Positions 14,256 through 22,500 of a DNA stretch of 25,906 bases are shown piece after piece. The stretch spans positions 1 to 25,906 of IMG/VR virus record IMGVR_UViG_3300046001_010565; one strand, given 5' to 3'. A program made the position numbers and the translations under genes. This stretch comes from a virus. Numbering within the stretch: position 1 is the stretch's first letter; the number at the start of each line of letters is the position of its first letter. A model generated the notes under the pieces. The model saw only the letters and a list, made by a program, of their open reading frames with translations, was not told where the DNA came from and did not search any database.

Positions 14256-15256
14256 CTAACGTAAATATTCCGTCATCATTACTAATTCTTGATGTGACAG
14301 AATATAACTTACTCTACGAACAAGCTGCGCGTAAGCTTAAAAGATCATCTGATCCAGACAAAATAATTAAACGTGCTTTTCCAGCAGCAGCAAGAAAAAC
14401 AGCGGCTTGGTTGGCTGACCAATTTACTAATTTTGTTATGAAGGATCCCAATATAAGTCAGGTTCTTAAAGACAACCAACTTCGAGGAGCTTTAGGTTTA
14501 CGACAGGGTTTAGATATAAAAGCCACCATTTTTAGAAAATCAAAAGCTTTTTTTAAAGTACAGCTAGTTTCAGCAGCTAACAGTTCATACGAAATTAGAT
14601 TTGTGAATGAAAACGCAATGACGGATGTTGCCAAAAACATATATTACATCTCTAAAAGAAGTTTCGCTAGCCCTTTTTCATCTAAGCGCGTTCAAAACCC
14701 AATGAAACAAAAGATCACTTGGTTTGAGTGGCTTTTAAGACCCAGTACCGGTAAAATACAAGGATATAGTGTTTGGCCTGGTTTAGGTGGAAATAAAAAC
14801 GTTTCTACAAAACTTGGTGAAAAACAAAATTTGCCACCTGAGTTTATAAAGCAACAGCTTGAAAGCTCAATAAAAAGTAGATCAAGAAGCGGAACGCACA
14901 CCATGCTGTTTGGTGGAAGCTTTTCAGTTAGAAATTGGGTTAATAGAAAAAACGACATAAATATAGATAAAGAATTTCTCATTAAAAGCGCAAAAGACGC
15001 GAAGGATTATTTTAGAATAGCGCTTATTGAGCAAGTGGAAAAACAAGGTATATCAAGAAATGTAACCCGGGCTAGCGGTGGCGCTGCAATTGAACTGATA
15101 GCAGCAAAAACCGTTGACGAAGGAACACAACTTAGACAAGAACGAGCATCTAAACAATTCTATGATTTAGTAAGAAACCTTAAAGCCAGCGGTGACTTGA
15201 AAACTTTGGCTTTAATAAAAGCGCTAGCAGCAAAAGAAGGTATAAAAATAAAATAA
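14252..15256 (+). CDS. Probable neck or tail-completion protein
   Basis: A 334-residue basic protein with alternating helical and strand regions. The N-terminal third has RAFPAAARKTAAWLADQFTNF, a helix resembling the start of HK97 gp10-like tail-completion proteins. The middle has ITWFEWLLRPSTGKIQGYSVWPGLG followed by a Lys-rich stretch. The C-terminal 100 residues are helical and Ala/Lys-rich, ending KALAAKEGIKIK. It is larger than common gp10-type proteins (about 150 residues). It is encoded between the connector genes and the tail gene set, overlapping the preceding gene by four bases. A junction role between head and tail is inference from position. Confidence 0.4.
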   Translation: MTNVNIPSSLLILDVTEYNLLYEQAARKLKRSSDPDKIIKRAFPAAARKTAAWLADQFTNFVMKDPNISQVLKDNQLRGALGLRQGLDIKATIFRKSKAFFKVQLVSAANSSYEIRFVNENAMTDVAKNIYYISKRSFASPFSSKRVQNPMKQKITWFEWLLRPSTGKIQGYSVWPGLGGNKNVSTKLGEKQNLPPEFIKQQLESSIKSRSRSGTHTMLFGGSFSVRNWVNRKNDINIDKEFLIKSAKDAKDYFRIALIEQVEKQGISRNVTRASGGAAIELIAAKTVDEGTQLRQERASKQFYDLVRNLKASGDLKTLALIKALAAKEGIKIK

Positions 15257-15264
15257 GTAATACA

Positions 15265-16209
15265 ATGGCATTTAGAGAAATAAAATATTTAGGACAATAC
15301 AGCGCGAGATCACAGATACGCGAAAATATGATTTGGCGTCTTCGGGAAGCGTTTACAAACATAGGCGGTTATTATAACATTTCATCCGGAACCTATTCCT
15401 ATAACGGCGTAACGGATATGGCTATTTTAAAACCAGCTTTCAGATCAGAAATATCCAGTACTTCCACCGGGTACAAGTTTTGGCAGGGCGTAAGCCCAGA
15501 CTGGGTTTGGGAAACCGTATCACCAGAATACACTGGAGGAACTGACCGAATATTAGTTAGCGGCATTCATATAAACGGTCAATTTTACCCCACCGGAACC
15601 ACCGGCCAATATTCTTTCTATGTAGATTACGCCAGAGGAGGCGTTGTGTTTAATAATGAATTAAATGCCGCCACACAAATATACTGCAATAGATCAGAAA
15701 GAGCGGTATTTATATATCCGACAAAGTCCGCCAATTATAAAACTATTTTTGTTGAGCACTTAAAAAGATTTGAAAACTATGTTCCTGGTTCTGGCAATGA
15801 CGCTCTTCCAACAGAGTTAAGATCGTTCCTGCCAGCCGTATTTGTGGATGTTATGCAGTCTAATGCCGAGCCGTTTCAGCTTGGTGATATTACAAATCTG
15901 CAACACTACACGGTGTTATTGGATGTTATTGCTGAAGATCCGGCTTTGCATGACACTCTGGTGGACTCCGCTTTGTCGCTGGCTAGCCAAGGAATAAAGA
16001 TGTTTGATGTCAATCAAGTTGTTCAAAATAAACAGATGCCATTAAACTATAAAGGTGAGCTTGAGAACACCACAAACTCAGATGCTTTATACGCCTTATA
16101 CCCATGGAAAACGGGTCGTTTTGATAATAACCCTATTGAAATAGAAGGTTATACAGCTCTTCCGCTGTATAAATCAACAGTAACAATAGATTTTGAGATA
16201 GTATTATAG
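15265..16209 (+). CDS. Neck or tail-terminator candidate
   Basis: A 314-residue protein. Its first half contains a beta-rich part (ILVSGIHINGQFYPTGTTG, then YSFYVDYARGGVVFNNELN). Its second half (PAVFVDVMQSNAEPFQLGDI, then YTVLLDVIAEDPALHDTLVD) resembles tail-terminator folds, where a short alpha/beta domain caps the tail tube. It ends STVTIDFEIVL. It stands directly before the major tail protein gene, where terminators are usually encoded. No Shine-Dalgarno is obvious before the ATG at 15265, so translation may depend on coupling to the upstream gene nine bases away. The family is uncertain, and a structural protein of another type is possible. Confidence 0.4.
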   Translation: MAFREIKYLGQYSARSQIRENMIWRLREAFTNIGGYYNISSGTYSYNGVTDMAILKPAFRSEISSTSTGYKFWQGVSPDWVWETVSPEYTGGTDRILVSGIHINGQFYPTGTTGQYSFYVDYARGGVVFNNELNAATQIYCNRSERAVFIYPTKSANYKTIFVEHLKRFENYVPGSGNDALPTELRSFLPAVFVDVMQSNAEPFQLGDITNLQHYTVLLDVIAEDPALHDTLVDSALSLASQGIKMFDVNQVVQNKQMPLNYKGELENTTNSDALYALYPWKTGRFDNNPIEIEGYTALPLYKSTVTIDFEIVL

Positions 16210-16211
16210 TT

Positions 16212-16217
16212 GTGTAT
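16212..16217 (+). promoter_or_regulatory. GTGTAT element before the major tail gene
   Basis: GTGTAT starts 29 bases before the ATG at 16241, just after the upstream stop. TAAAAGGAGA at 16221-16230 is a strong ribosome-binding site between the two. Confidence 0.55.
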
Positions 16218-16240
16218 ATTTAAAAGGAGAATAACTTTAA

Positions 16241-17389
16241 ATGGCTGACAATAAAAGACTTTATTACGCTTCATACGGCGCTGGTATTGCAAAAAATAGT
16301 ACTAGTACTTCAACTGGTTGGATTGCGGTGAGCGGACTACAAAACGTTGGTATAAATACAACATTCAATTTAGATCAAGTATTTCAACTTGGTCAACTTG
16401 ATATTTTCGACCTTCCTGAGAACCAGCCTCAGATCGAATGCACCATGGAGCAAGTTCTGTGTGGAGCAACCCTTCTGCCAATCTTGGCTACTCAAGGAGC
16501 TACCACTGGTAGTCTTGTGGGTAGATTTTCAAATGAAACCTGCAATATTGCTGTAGGTTTTTATTCTGATACGACTGAGATTGTTGGTACTGGTACTGGT
16601 TTTGCCGCTGCACCAAGTGGCACATGCGTAATGAGTGGAATGTATGTTAGCTCAATAAGTATTAATCTACCGGTTGAAGGCCAAATGACCGCCAGCACAA
16701 CGTTTGTTGGTAATAACAAGATCTGGGTTTACGGCACTGGTGTTGGCGGTCAAGGACCAGCAACCGGTTACTACCCAACATCTTTCGGTGCTAATATTGA
16801 CTCAACTGGTGTTCGCAGAAGATACAACTTTAACCCAACCGGCTCTATTTTACCAAGAAGCGTTGCCGGAGTAAGACCAATTGGAGCAACTGCAAGTTTA
16901 CCTGCGTCTGGGCAAAGCGCAACCGGTGAAGACGGTGGTTATCTCCCAAGAATTCAGTCTATTCAAATTTCAACAGACTTTGGTAGACCTGAAATATTTC
17001 AACTTGGCAAGCGCGCTCCTTACTGCCGATACATTGACTTTCCAGTTGAAGTTACCACTGCAATTGAAATTATAGACAGAGGCGGAGACAAAGTTGCGGC
17101 TTTAGACTCACAAGCAAACGTTAGTAATGAGCCAATTATCATAGGGTTGGATGATAACACCGTGTTTGATTTAGGCCTTAAGAATAAACTTACCTCTATA
17201 TCCAATACCGGTGGAGACACTGGCAAGGGAAATAGAACCACTACTTATAACTACGTTAACTATAACTTCCTTTACATCCGCGATCAAAAAGATCTAAGCA
17301 CCACAAGCCCAAGCCCTAAAGTCCAACTCCTTTCAACCGGAGGCGCGACGGTAGGCGTCGCTGGTACATTCTCTGGAACGCCAACGTAA
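16241..17389 (+). CDS. Major tail (tube) protein
   Basis: A 382-residue beta-rich protein, rich in Gly, Thr and Ser, and without membrane segments. VSGLQNVGINTTFNLDQVFQ followed by LGQLDIFDLPENQPQIECTMEQ is typical of tube proteins that polymerise around the tape measure. LPVEGQMTASTTFVGNNKIW resembles the tube-domain strand pattern. IFQLGKRAPYCRYIDFPVEV, then TTAIEIIDRGGDK, repeats the same kind of motif. It has its own promoter-like element and strong ribosome-binding site, is followed by a terminator, and precedes the chaperone and tape measure genes, which is the standard position. No sheath gene is recognised beside it, favouring a non-contractile tail. The Gly/Thr-rich C-terminus may be an exposed extension. 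Confidence 0.75.
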   Translation: MADNKRLYYASYGAGIAKNSTSTSTGWIAVSGLQNVGINTTFNLDQVFQLGQLDIFDLPENQPQIECTMEQVLCGATLLPILATQGATTGSLVGRFSNETCNIAVGFYSDTTEIVGTGTGFAAAPSGTCVMSGMYVSSISINLPVEGQMTASTTFVGNNKIWVYGTGVGGQGPATGYYPTSFGANIDSTGVRRRYNFNPTGSILPRSVAGVRPIGATASLPASGQSATGEDGGYLPRIQSIQISTDFGRPEIFQLGKRAPYCRYIDFPVEVTTAIEIIDRGGDKVAALDSQANVSNEPIIIGLDDNTVFDLGLKNKLTSISNTGGDTGKGNRTTTYNYVNYNFLYIRDQKDLSTTSPSPKVQLLSTGGATVGVAGTFSGTPT

Positions 17390-17414
17390 TATAAGTTTTA
17401 CAACAAAAATAAAG

Positions 17415-17439
17415 ACCCGGCCGAAAGGTCGGGTTTTTT
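17415..17439 (+). terminator. Rho-independent terminator after the tail tube gene
   Basis: ACCCGGCC pairs with GGTCGGGT around a GAAA tetraloop at 17423-17426, an eight-pair stem with one G-T wobble, followed by six T residues ending at 17439. It ends the tail-tube transcript; the next gene's TATAAT starts two bases after the T tract. Confidence 0.92.
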
Positions 17440-17440
17440 C

Positions 17441-17446
17441 TATAAT
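17441..17446 (+). promoter_or_regulatory. TATAAT element of a probable leaderless promoter
   Basis: TATAAT begins 11 bases before the ATG at 17452 and directly after the terminator T tract. A -35 box would have to lie inside the terminator stem, where none is seen, and there is no room for a Shine-Dalgarno. Confidence 0.6.
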
Positions 17447-17451
17447 ACTGT

Positions 17452-18486
17452 ATGAATGTTTCATCAGATAAAATATCAAGCATTATATCTGGAGAATTTC
17501 CGATATCGTATAATAATAAAAATTACGTATATAAACAGCCTGGGCTGGTTACAATTAATCGTGCCTTATGCAAGCATGGAAACCTAGAACAAGAGCTTAA
17601 AAAAGAAGGTTTTTTTACAGAGGAAGACGAAAAGGATATTCTGTATAAAAAGAATATATGGTCAGACGAGCTAGAAAAAGAATTGCAATTAGCAAAAGAT
17701 ACAATACCAAAATTAAATTATTCTATTATTGAATGTGAGTTTAGGTCTATAGAAAAAAACTATTTAACAAATAAAAAGCGTGAACTGCAAAAGCTTATAC
17801 TGGATCTTGAAAACAAGAAAAACACTTTTGTCTATCAAACTATCTCATACAATAAATTAAAGCTAGAATATAGTTATCTTTTACCTCACACGATATTTTT
17901 AAACGGTGAAAAGTATTGGAAAACAGAGAGTGATTTTGATAACGAAACCGACCACGCTTTGATAAATCATTTAATATCAGAGGTTTCTAGCCAGTTTTAT
18001 TCCGAAAAAGATATTCGTAAAATAGCACGCTCTGAACCCTGGCGGTCATTGTGGAAAACATATTCTAAGGGTGGAGGGAATCTATTTGATTGCACTATAT
18101 CCAATATGTGTAAGTCACAAAGAGAGCTTTGCTATTGGTCAAATATATATGATAATGTCTTTGACAGTCATGAAAGACCTGAATGGGAAACTATTGATAA
18201 CGATGACGATCTAGATCTTTGGTTTGAGAATCAATATAATAAAGCCAATAAATCAGCTGGTTCTGGACCTGTAAGTAAAAACCCAAAAATAGCAGGAGCA
18301 AAAGAGGTATTTGTGATGGCAGAAACAATAAATGATGCCCAAAAAGTGTATTCTAAAATGAATACCCCTGCGTCATTACAGGATATTCAAAGTAGGAATA
18401 AGACGCTGCTAGAAGCTGGTGTTATGAGTGACTATCAACTACCTGATGTTAAGCTTGATATTCAAATGCAGCAAAACAGGAATTAG
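17452..18486 (+). CDS. Tail-assembly chaperone candidate
   Basis: A 344-residue soluble, acidic protein with a helical middle (ECEFRSIEKNYLTNKKRELQ and the following Lys/Leu-rich helix) and Trp-rich motifs: SEPWRSLWKTYSKGG, QRELCYWSNIYDNVFDSHERP and DDDLDLWFENQY. It lies between the tube gene and the tape measure gene, where proteins that guide tape measure folding are normally encoded. No conventional frameshift into the next gene was found. It may instead be a baseplate or hub assembly protein. The start at ATG 17452 is set by the TATAAT placed 11 bases upstream. The C-terminal 75 residues, rich in Ala, Ser, Gln and Asn, look flexible. Confidence 0.5.
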   Translation: MNVSSDKISSIISGEFPISYNNKNYVYKQPGLVTINRALCKHGNLEQELKKEGFFTEEDEKDILYKKNIWSDELEKELQLAKDTIPKLNYSIIECEFRSIEKNYLTNKKRELQKLILDLENKKNTFVYQTISYNKLKLEYSYLLPHTIFLNGEKYWKTESDFDNETDHALINHLISEVSSQFYSEKDIRKIARSEPWRSLWKTYSKGGGNLFDCTISNMCKSQRELCYWSNIYDNVFDSHERPEWETIDNDDDLDLWFENQYNKANKSAGSGPVSKNPKIAGAKEVFVMAETINDAQKVYSKMNTPASLQDIQSRNKTLLEAGVMSDYQLPDVKLDIQMQQNRN

Positions 18487-18491
18487 ATTAA

Positions 18492-18845
18492 ATGAATTAT
18501 CGGGAAGCTAGAGAAAAAATAAAATTAATTCAAAGCGAAAGAATTAAAGAACTTAATGAAGTTCGCTGCGAGGAAATATTAAAAAAAGCAACATCGTCAC
18601 ACATAGACACTGTTTTTGTTGGAGCTGTTTCAAAAATAGAAGAGTTTTTTGGTGTTTTATGGGGTGAAAACGAAAATGTCGATGAAGAGAAGATGACATC
18701 AGAACAAAAAAAATGGTTTAATAAATTTCTTGATTTAAGAGATTGTATATTTAACCAAGGAAATTCTGAAAAAAAGAAAATGCTTAATGAAATCAGTTCA
18801 TTTAAAATAACAATAAAAGAAACTAAAATACATGCAGGACAATAA
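18492..18845 (+). CDS. Small tail-region protein, unknown
   Basis: A 117-residue helical protein (EAREKIKLIQSERIKELNEV, then SHIDTVFVGAVSKIEEFFGVLWGE, then EQKKWFNKFLDLRDCIFNQG). It follows the chaperone candidate by five bases and overlaps or abuts the next gene at 18847. No domain is recognised. It may be part of the tail-assembly chaperone set, a role suggested by position only. Confidence 0.5.
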   Translation: MNYREAREKIKLIQSERIKELNEVRCEEILKKATSSHIDTVFVGAVSKIEEFFGVLWGENENVDEEKMTSEQKKWFNKFLDLRDCIFNQGNSEKKKMLNEISSFKITIKETKIHAGQ

Positions 18846-18846
18846 A

Positions 18847-19512
18847 ATGGAAAACGTAAAAATATTTGAGTTTGAAGGTTCGAATTATAAAATAGTAAAG
18901 CCGTCTAATAAAATAAGACGAGAAAGCGATGCCGTCTATGCTAAAGCGTATAGAGAAGCTATTGCTGGTGGTTTATTCCTTGAGGCTGAGATTGAAAAAA
19001 TCTTGAAGGAAAGAGGTCTTGATAGATACGCCCAAGAAGAAAGTAGAACAGAAACATCTAAGCAGATCGATAAACTTTTAATGAAACTTGACGCGGAGAA
19101 GTCCAAAGAAGAAGGACTTAAGATTGTTGATAAGATTAAAGATCTAAGAAAAATATTAGATGAAGTTGATAGTGCGCGATATGAACTTAACTCACAGTCT
19201 GCAAACTTGGCTGCAGAAAATAAACGATTTAACTATTACTCATTTGCTTGTTGCTCTGAGGAAGACGGTAGTAAGGTCTGGTCTTCATTTAAAGAGTTTG
19301 AAGAAGATGAATCAGACTTAGCAAACAAGGCAGCAACTGAAATAATGGCCTTTATATACGAAGGAACGCAAGAAATACTTCGTCAAATCGAAAAAATGAG
19401 ACCTGAAAACGCTTGGCTTGAAAAACACGGAGAGCAGCCTGTAGAGTCATTTATGGCGGAAGAAGTTAAAGCAAAAAAACCAAAAGCAAAGAAAAAGACC
19501 TCAGTTCGATAA
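18847..19512 (+). CDS. Tail-assembly chaperone candidate
   Basis: An ATG at 18832 is also open, but I choose 18847 because AGGA at 18836-18839 is seven bases before it; this gives 221 residues. It opens ENVKIFEFEGSNYKIVKPSN, then RRESDAVYAKAYREAIAGGL and a charged coiled coil (about 60-115), an acidic middle, and a Lys-rich tail (KAKKPKAKKKTSVR). The combination of a short beta part, a long helix and position just before the tape measure gene is what tail-assembly chaperones show. The A7 run at 19473-19479 was examined for frameshifting and found unconvincing. Its stop is 35 bases before the tape measure start. Confidence 0.5.
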   Translation: MENVKIFEFEGSNYKIVKPSNKIRRESDAVYAKAYREAIAGGLFLEAEIEKILKERGLDRYAQEESRTETSKQIDKLLMKLDAEKSKEEGLKIVDKIKDLRKILDEVDSARYELNSQSANLAAENKRFNYYSFACCSEEDGSKVWSSFKEFEEDESDLANKAATEIMAFIYEGTQEILRQIEKMRPENAWLEKHGEQPVESFMAEEVKAKKPKAKKKTSVR

Positions 19513-19522
19513 ATATCCTTTA

Positions 19523-19528
19523 GTGTAT
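19523..19528 (+). promoter_or_regulatory. GTGTAT element before the tape measure gene
   Basis: TTAGTGTATAAC precedes the tape measure gene; GTGTAT starts 25 bases before the GTG at 19548. TAGAGGA at 19532-19538 is the ribosome-binding site, nine bases before the GTG. Confidence 0.55.
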
Positions 19529-19547
19529 AACATATAGAGGACATACT

Positions 19548-22500
19548 GTGGCAGAGGACTTCTTTTTAAGATTTGGTGCTATTGTCAGCACTGTCAGGAT
19601 TAACCAAGCCGCCGTCAAAAGCGCTTCTAGTGCACTTAAATCTGCTTTATCAACTAATGCTGAGATAAATGTTGACGTGGGTTTTAAACAGACCGACGCC
19701 AAGCTTGTTATTGATCAGATAAAAAAGATTCAAAAAGAAGCCTCTAGTATATTTGGCAAGTCTGCTATTGCTGGTGGTTCTGGCACCCCAAAAAACATTA
19801 CTGATTTAGTCAAGAGCGTTGAGTCAGTTAGAGCAGCCTCTATTTCCGCAGCAGAAGCTCTTAAATTAATTAATATTAATCCAGCCTCCTTTAAGGGTGC
19901 GGATAATATAAAGATAGAACTACTAAAGCTTCAGCAGTCCCTTCGCGTTCTTAAAAGAGAAGGTGAAGCAAAGATTAAAATTAATTTTGATGAATCAGCT
20001 CTTGAGGGTCTGCTGAATAAAACCCAAAGATTAAAATCAAATCTTCAATCTAGACAGAATGTTCTTGGTACTACTATAGGTCAATTTATTAAGGCGCGGT
20101 CGTCACAAGAAGAACAGAAAGAAAAACTTACACCAGGATATACGGCGAAAAGCAGAACCGATATTAGAGATGAAGCTTTATCGATGTTTAAGCCGTCTTC
20201 TGCAAAAGACTTAACTGGCGTTAACAACCTAATCAACTTAGCACGAAAGAAAACACAAGAAGTTACCAGCGCTGTATTTGATCAAGCCAGAGCAGTTCAG
20301 CAAGTCTCTAAAGAAGAAAAAATACGCATAGCTAACGCTGAAAGATTGTTTGCTATTGAACAGCAGATACAAAAAACAATAGAGAAAGAAGTTGCGGCAG
20401 AGTCAGCGCGAGCAAAACTATCTGCAGCCAGAGGCGTATCATTCTCCCCTAGAAGCAGAGTTGAAATAGAATCCGCTGTTCGCTCTACTCCTGAGGTTGC
20501 GGGAGTTTTATCATCCAGCAATGTTAGTCGATTGCAAACAATGCAAGCTGGAGCAACATTAAGAGCCGAGGCAGACGCGTCAATAAAAGCGGAAAAACAA
20601 GCCCTTAAAGAATTAAATAATCTTGAGACTGCAAGACAAAAAACTCTTGATCAAGAAGAAAAAAAGCGCGCTCAGATAAAGAAAAACGTTCAAGATATCT
20701 ACGATACTTTATCTAAAATAAACGCTATAGCTGCTAAGTCAGGTGGCACTTATACACCTCTTACCAAGAGACAGTTGGCACAAAGAGCTTTAGAGGTTTC
20801 TGGTCTTTCAGATACTGGATCAGGACCAGTTAATGTCTCAACACTTTCTGGCGGTAAACTTGATGCTACTCTTGGCTCAACAAAGAAAAAAACCCAAGAA
20901 GCAAAAGAGGCAATGTCAGAGTTTAAAGACATGCTTCGGGGTGTTGAAAAAGGAACAGTAAGTCCGCTGCAGTTTATCTCAAAGTTTGGAAATTCTTTTG
21001 AGCGTCTCGGCGCTCAAGTTACTCTGGCCACGCAAAGAATTGTTGGATACGTTGTTGGCGCGTCGGCAGTTTTTGGCGTGATAAGTTTTGTTAAACAATC
21101 AACGCAAGAGTTTTTCAATCTCGAAGCTCAGTTGGTAAAAGTCGCTCAAACTATGGAGCGCACTGGAGACGCTAAAAATAGAGTTGGTCAATTATCTGAT
21201 TTTGTAAAATCAACAGGCGCAGATCTTGGTTTACAACCATCCAAAGTAGCCAGTGGTATAAGTATACTCGCTCAGGCTGGCTACACTGATGTTGCTCAAA
21301 TACAAGAAGCTATAACTGCTATATCTCAAGCCGAGCTTGGTCCAAGTTTTGGTAATCAAGAGCAAATAGTTGATGGTCTTATTGCCACGTATAGACAGTT
21401 TAATCTTACTCTTGGAGATACTCGTACAATCCTAGATGTGGTTAATCAGTTCTCCAAAGAGTATGCCGTAGAGTCTAAAGACATATTTGAAATAATTAAG
21501 CGTGGAGGTTCAGCGTTCTCTGTACTTGGTGGATCTTTTGAGGGTTTTGTAAAAATAGCTTCTTCTCTTAGACAAGAAACTAGAGAATCAGCCTCTGTAA
21601 TTGGTACTTCATTAAAAACCATTACAACTTCTTTGTATCGTCCAAAGTTTGAAAAATTCTTAAATAAAATCGACCCAAAGATTCTGCAAGAGCTTGATCC
21701 AGAACAAAGATTGCGCGCTGTTGCAAGGGCTTTTGAAGGATTTAAATCACCGACAGCTAAAGTTGCTGCTATTGGTGAGTTTGTTGATACAAGAAACGCA
21801 TCGCGCGTGTTAGCTCTTTTTAATGCATTAAATAAAGAAGGTGAAAATTTAGACGAAACCGCTAGTAGAGCAGCAGGATCTGTACTTCGTGACGCAATAA
21901 TAAAATTAAATAGCGTTGGCACTGCACTAGATAGAGCAAAAATATCTTTGCAAAATGCTTCAATTAATTTGCTGGATAATCCGTTTGCTATACAGTTTAT
22001 CAAAACTATCAGCGGTTTTGGTGCTGGGGTAGGCAAGGTATTATCTCTTAAACCAGTCGGAACTGTTGCGGCTCCGGCAATCGCTGGCGTTGCAATATAT
22101 GCTTTAGCCAATATAATAAAATCTTCAATATCAACATACTTAAATCTTATTAACTCTAATACTAAGCTTGCTATAAATTTAGAAAAGCTAAATGCTAGCA
22201 TGTCTATCCTTAATAATTCGATAACTGGTCTGTCTGGTCGAGGCTCAGCATCAGCTGCCGGTGCAGCGGGTGCCGCAGGAGCCGCAGGAGCCGCCGGTGG
22301 CGCTACTGGATTCTTTGGAAAAACGAAGGGGTTTTTTGGTACAAATCTCGGTCAGGGAATAGCTGCTTTTGTGGGTTCATCTATACTAGATCAAGTAGCT
22401 TCTACAGTCCAGGACTCCAATCCTGGAACAGCTTCAGCATTAAAAATAGGCTCTGGTGGACTTCAGGGGTTTGCGCTGAGTAGAGCCATAGGTCTTGGAA

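Noticed and set aside
15265-16209. Reading this gene as a contractile tail sheath
   Set aside because: It is shorter than usual sheaths and lacks the sheath C-terminal pattern; the beta-rich first half and its position fit a neck or terminator protein better.
18346-18360. GTGTAT followed by an in-frame ATG at 18358 inside the 17452 gene
   Set aside because: The hexamer simply encodes Val-Tyr in frame, the product would be only 42 residues, and no ribosome-binding site is present. Probably chance.
19473-19479. A7 run near the end of the gene before the tape measure, as a possible -1 frameshift site like lambda G/GT
   Set aside because: A -1 shift adds only about 14 codons before a stop, no stable downstream stem was seen, and the upstream neighbours do not form the usual overlapping G/GT pair.
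21446-22201. 251-codon open frame on the minus strand inside the tape measure gene
   Set aside because: Its composition is that of an antisense shadow of an Ala/Lys-rich coding frame, no ribosome-binding site or promoter element precedes it, and the + strand protein is clearly real.
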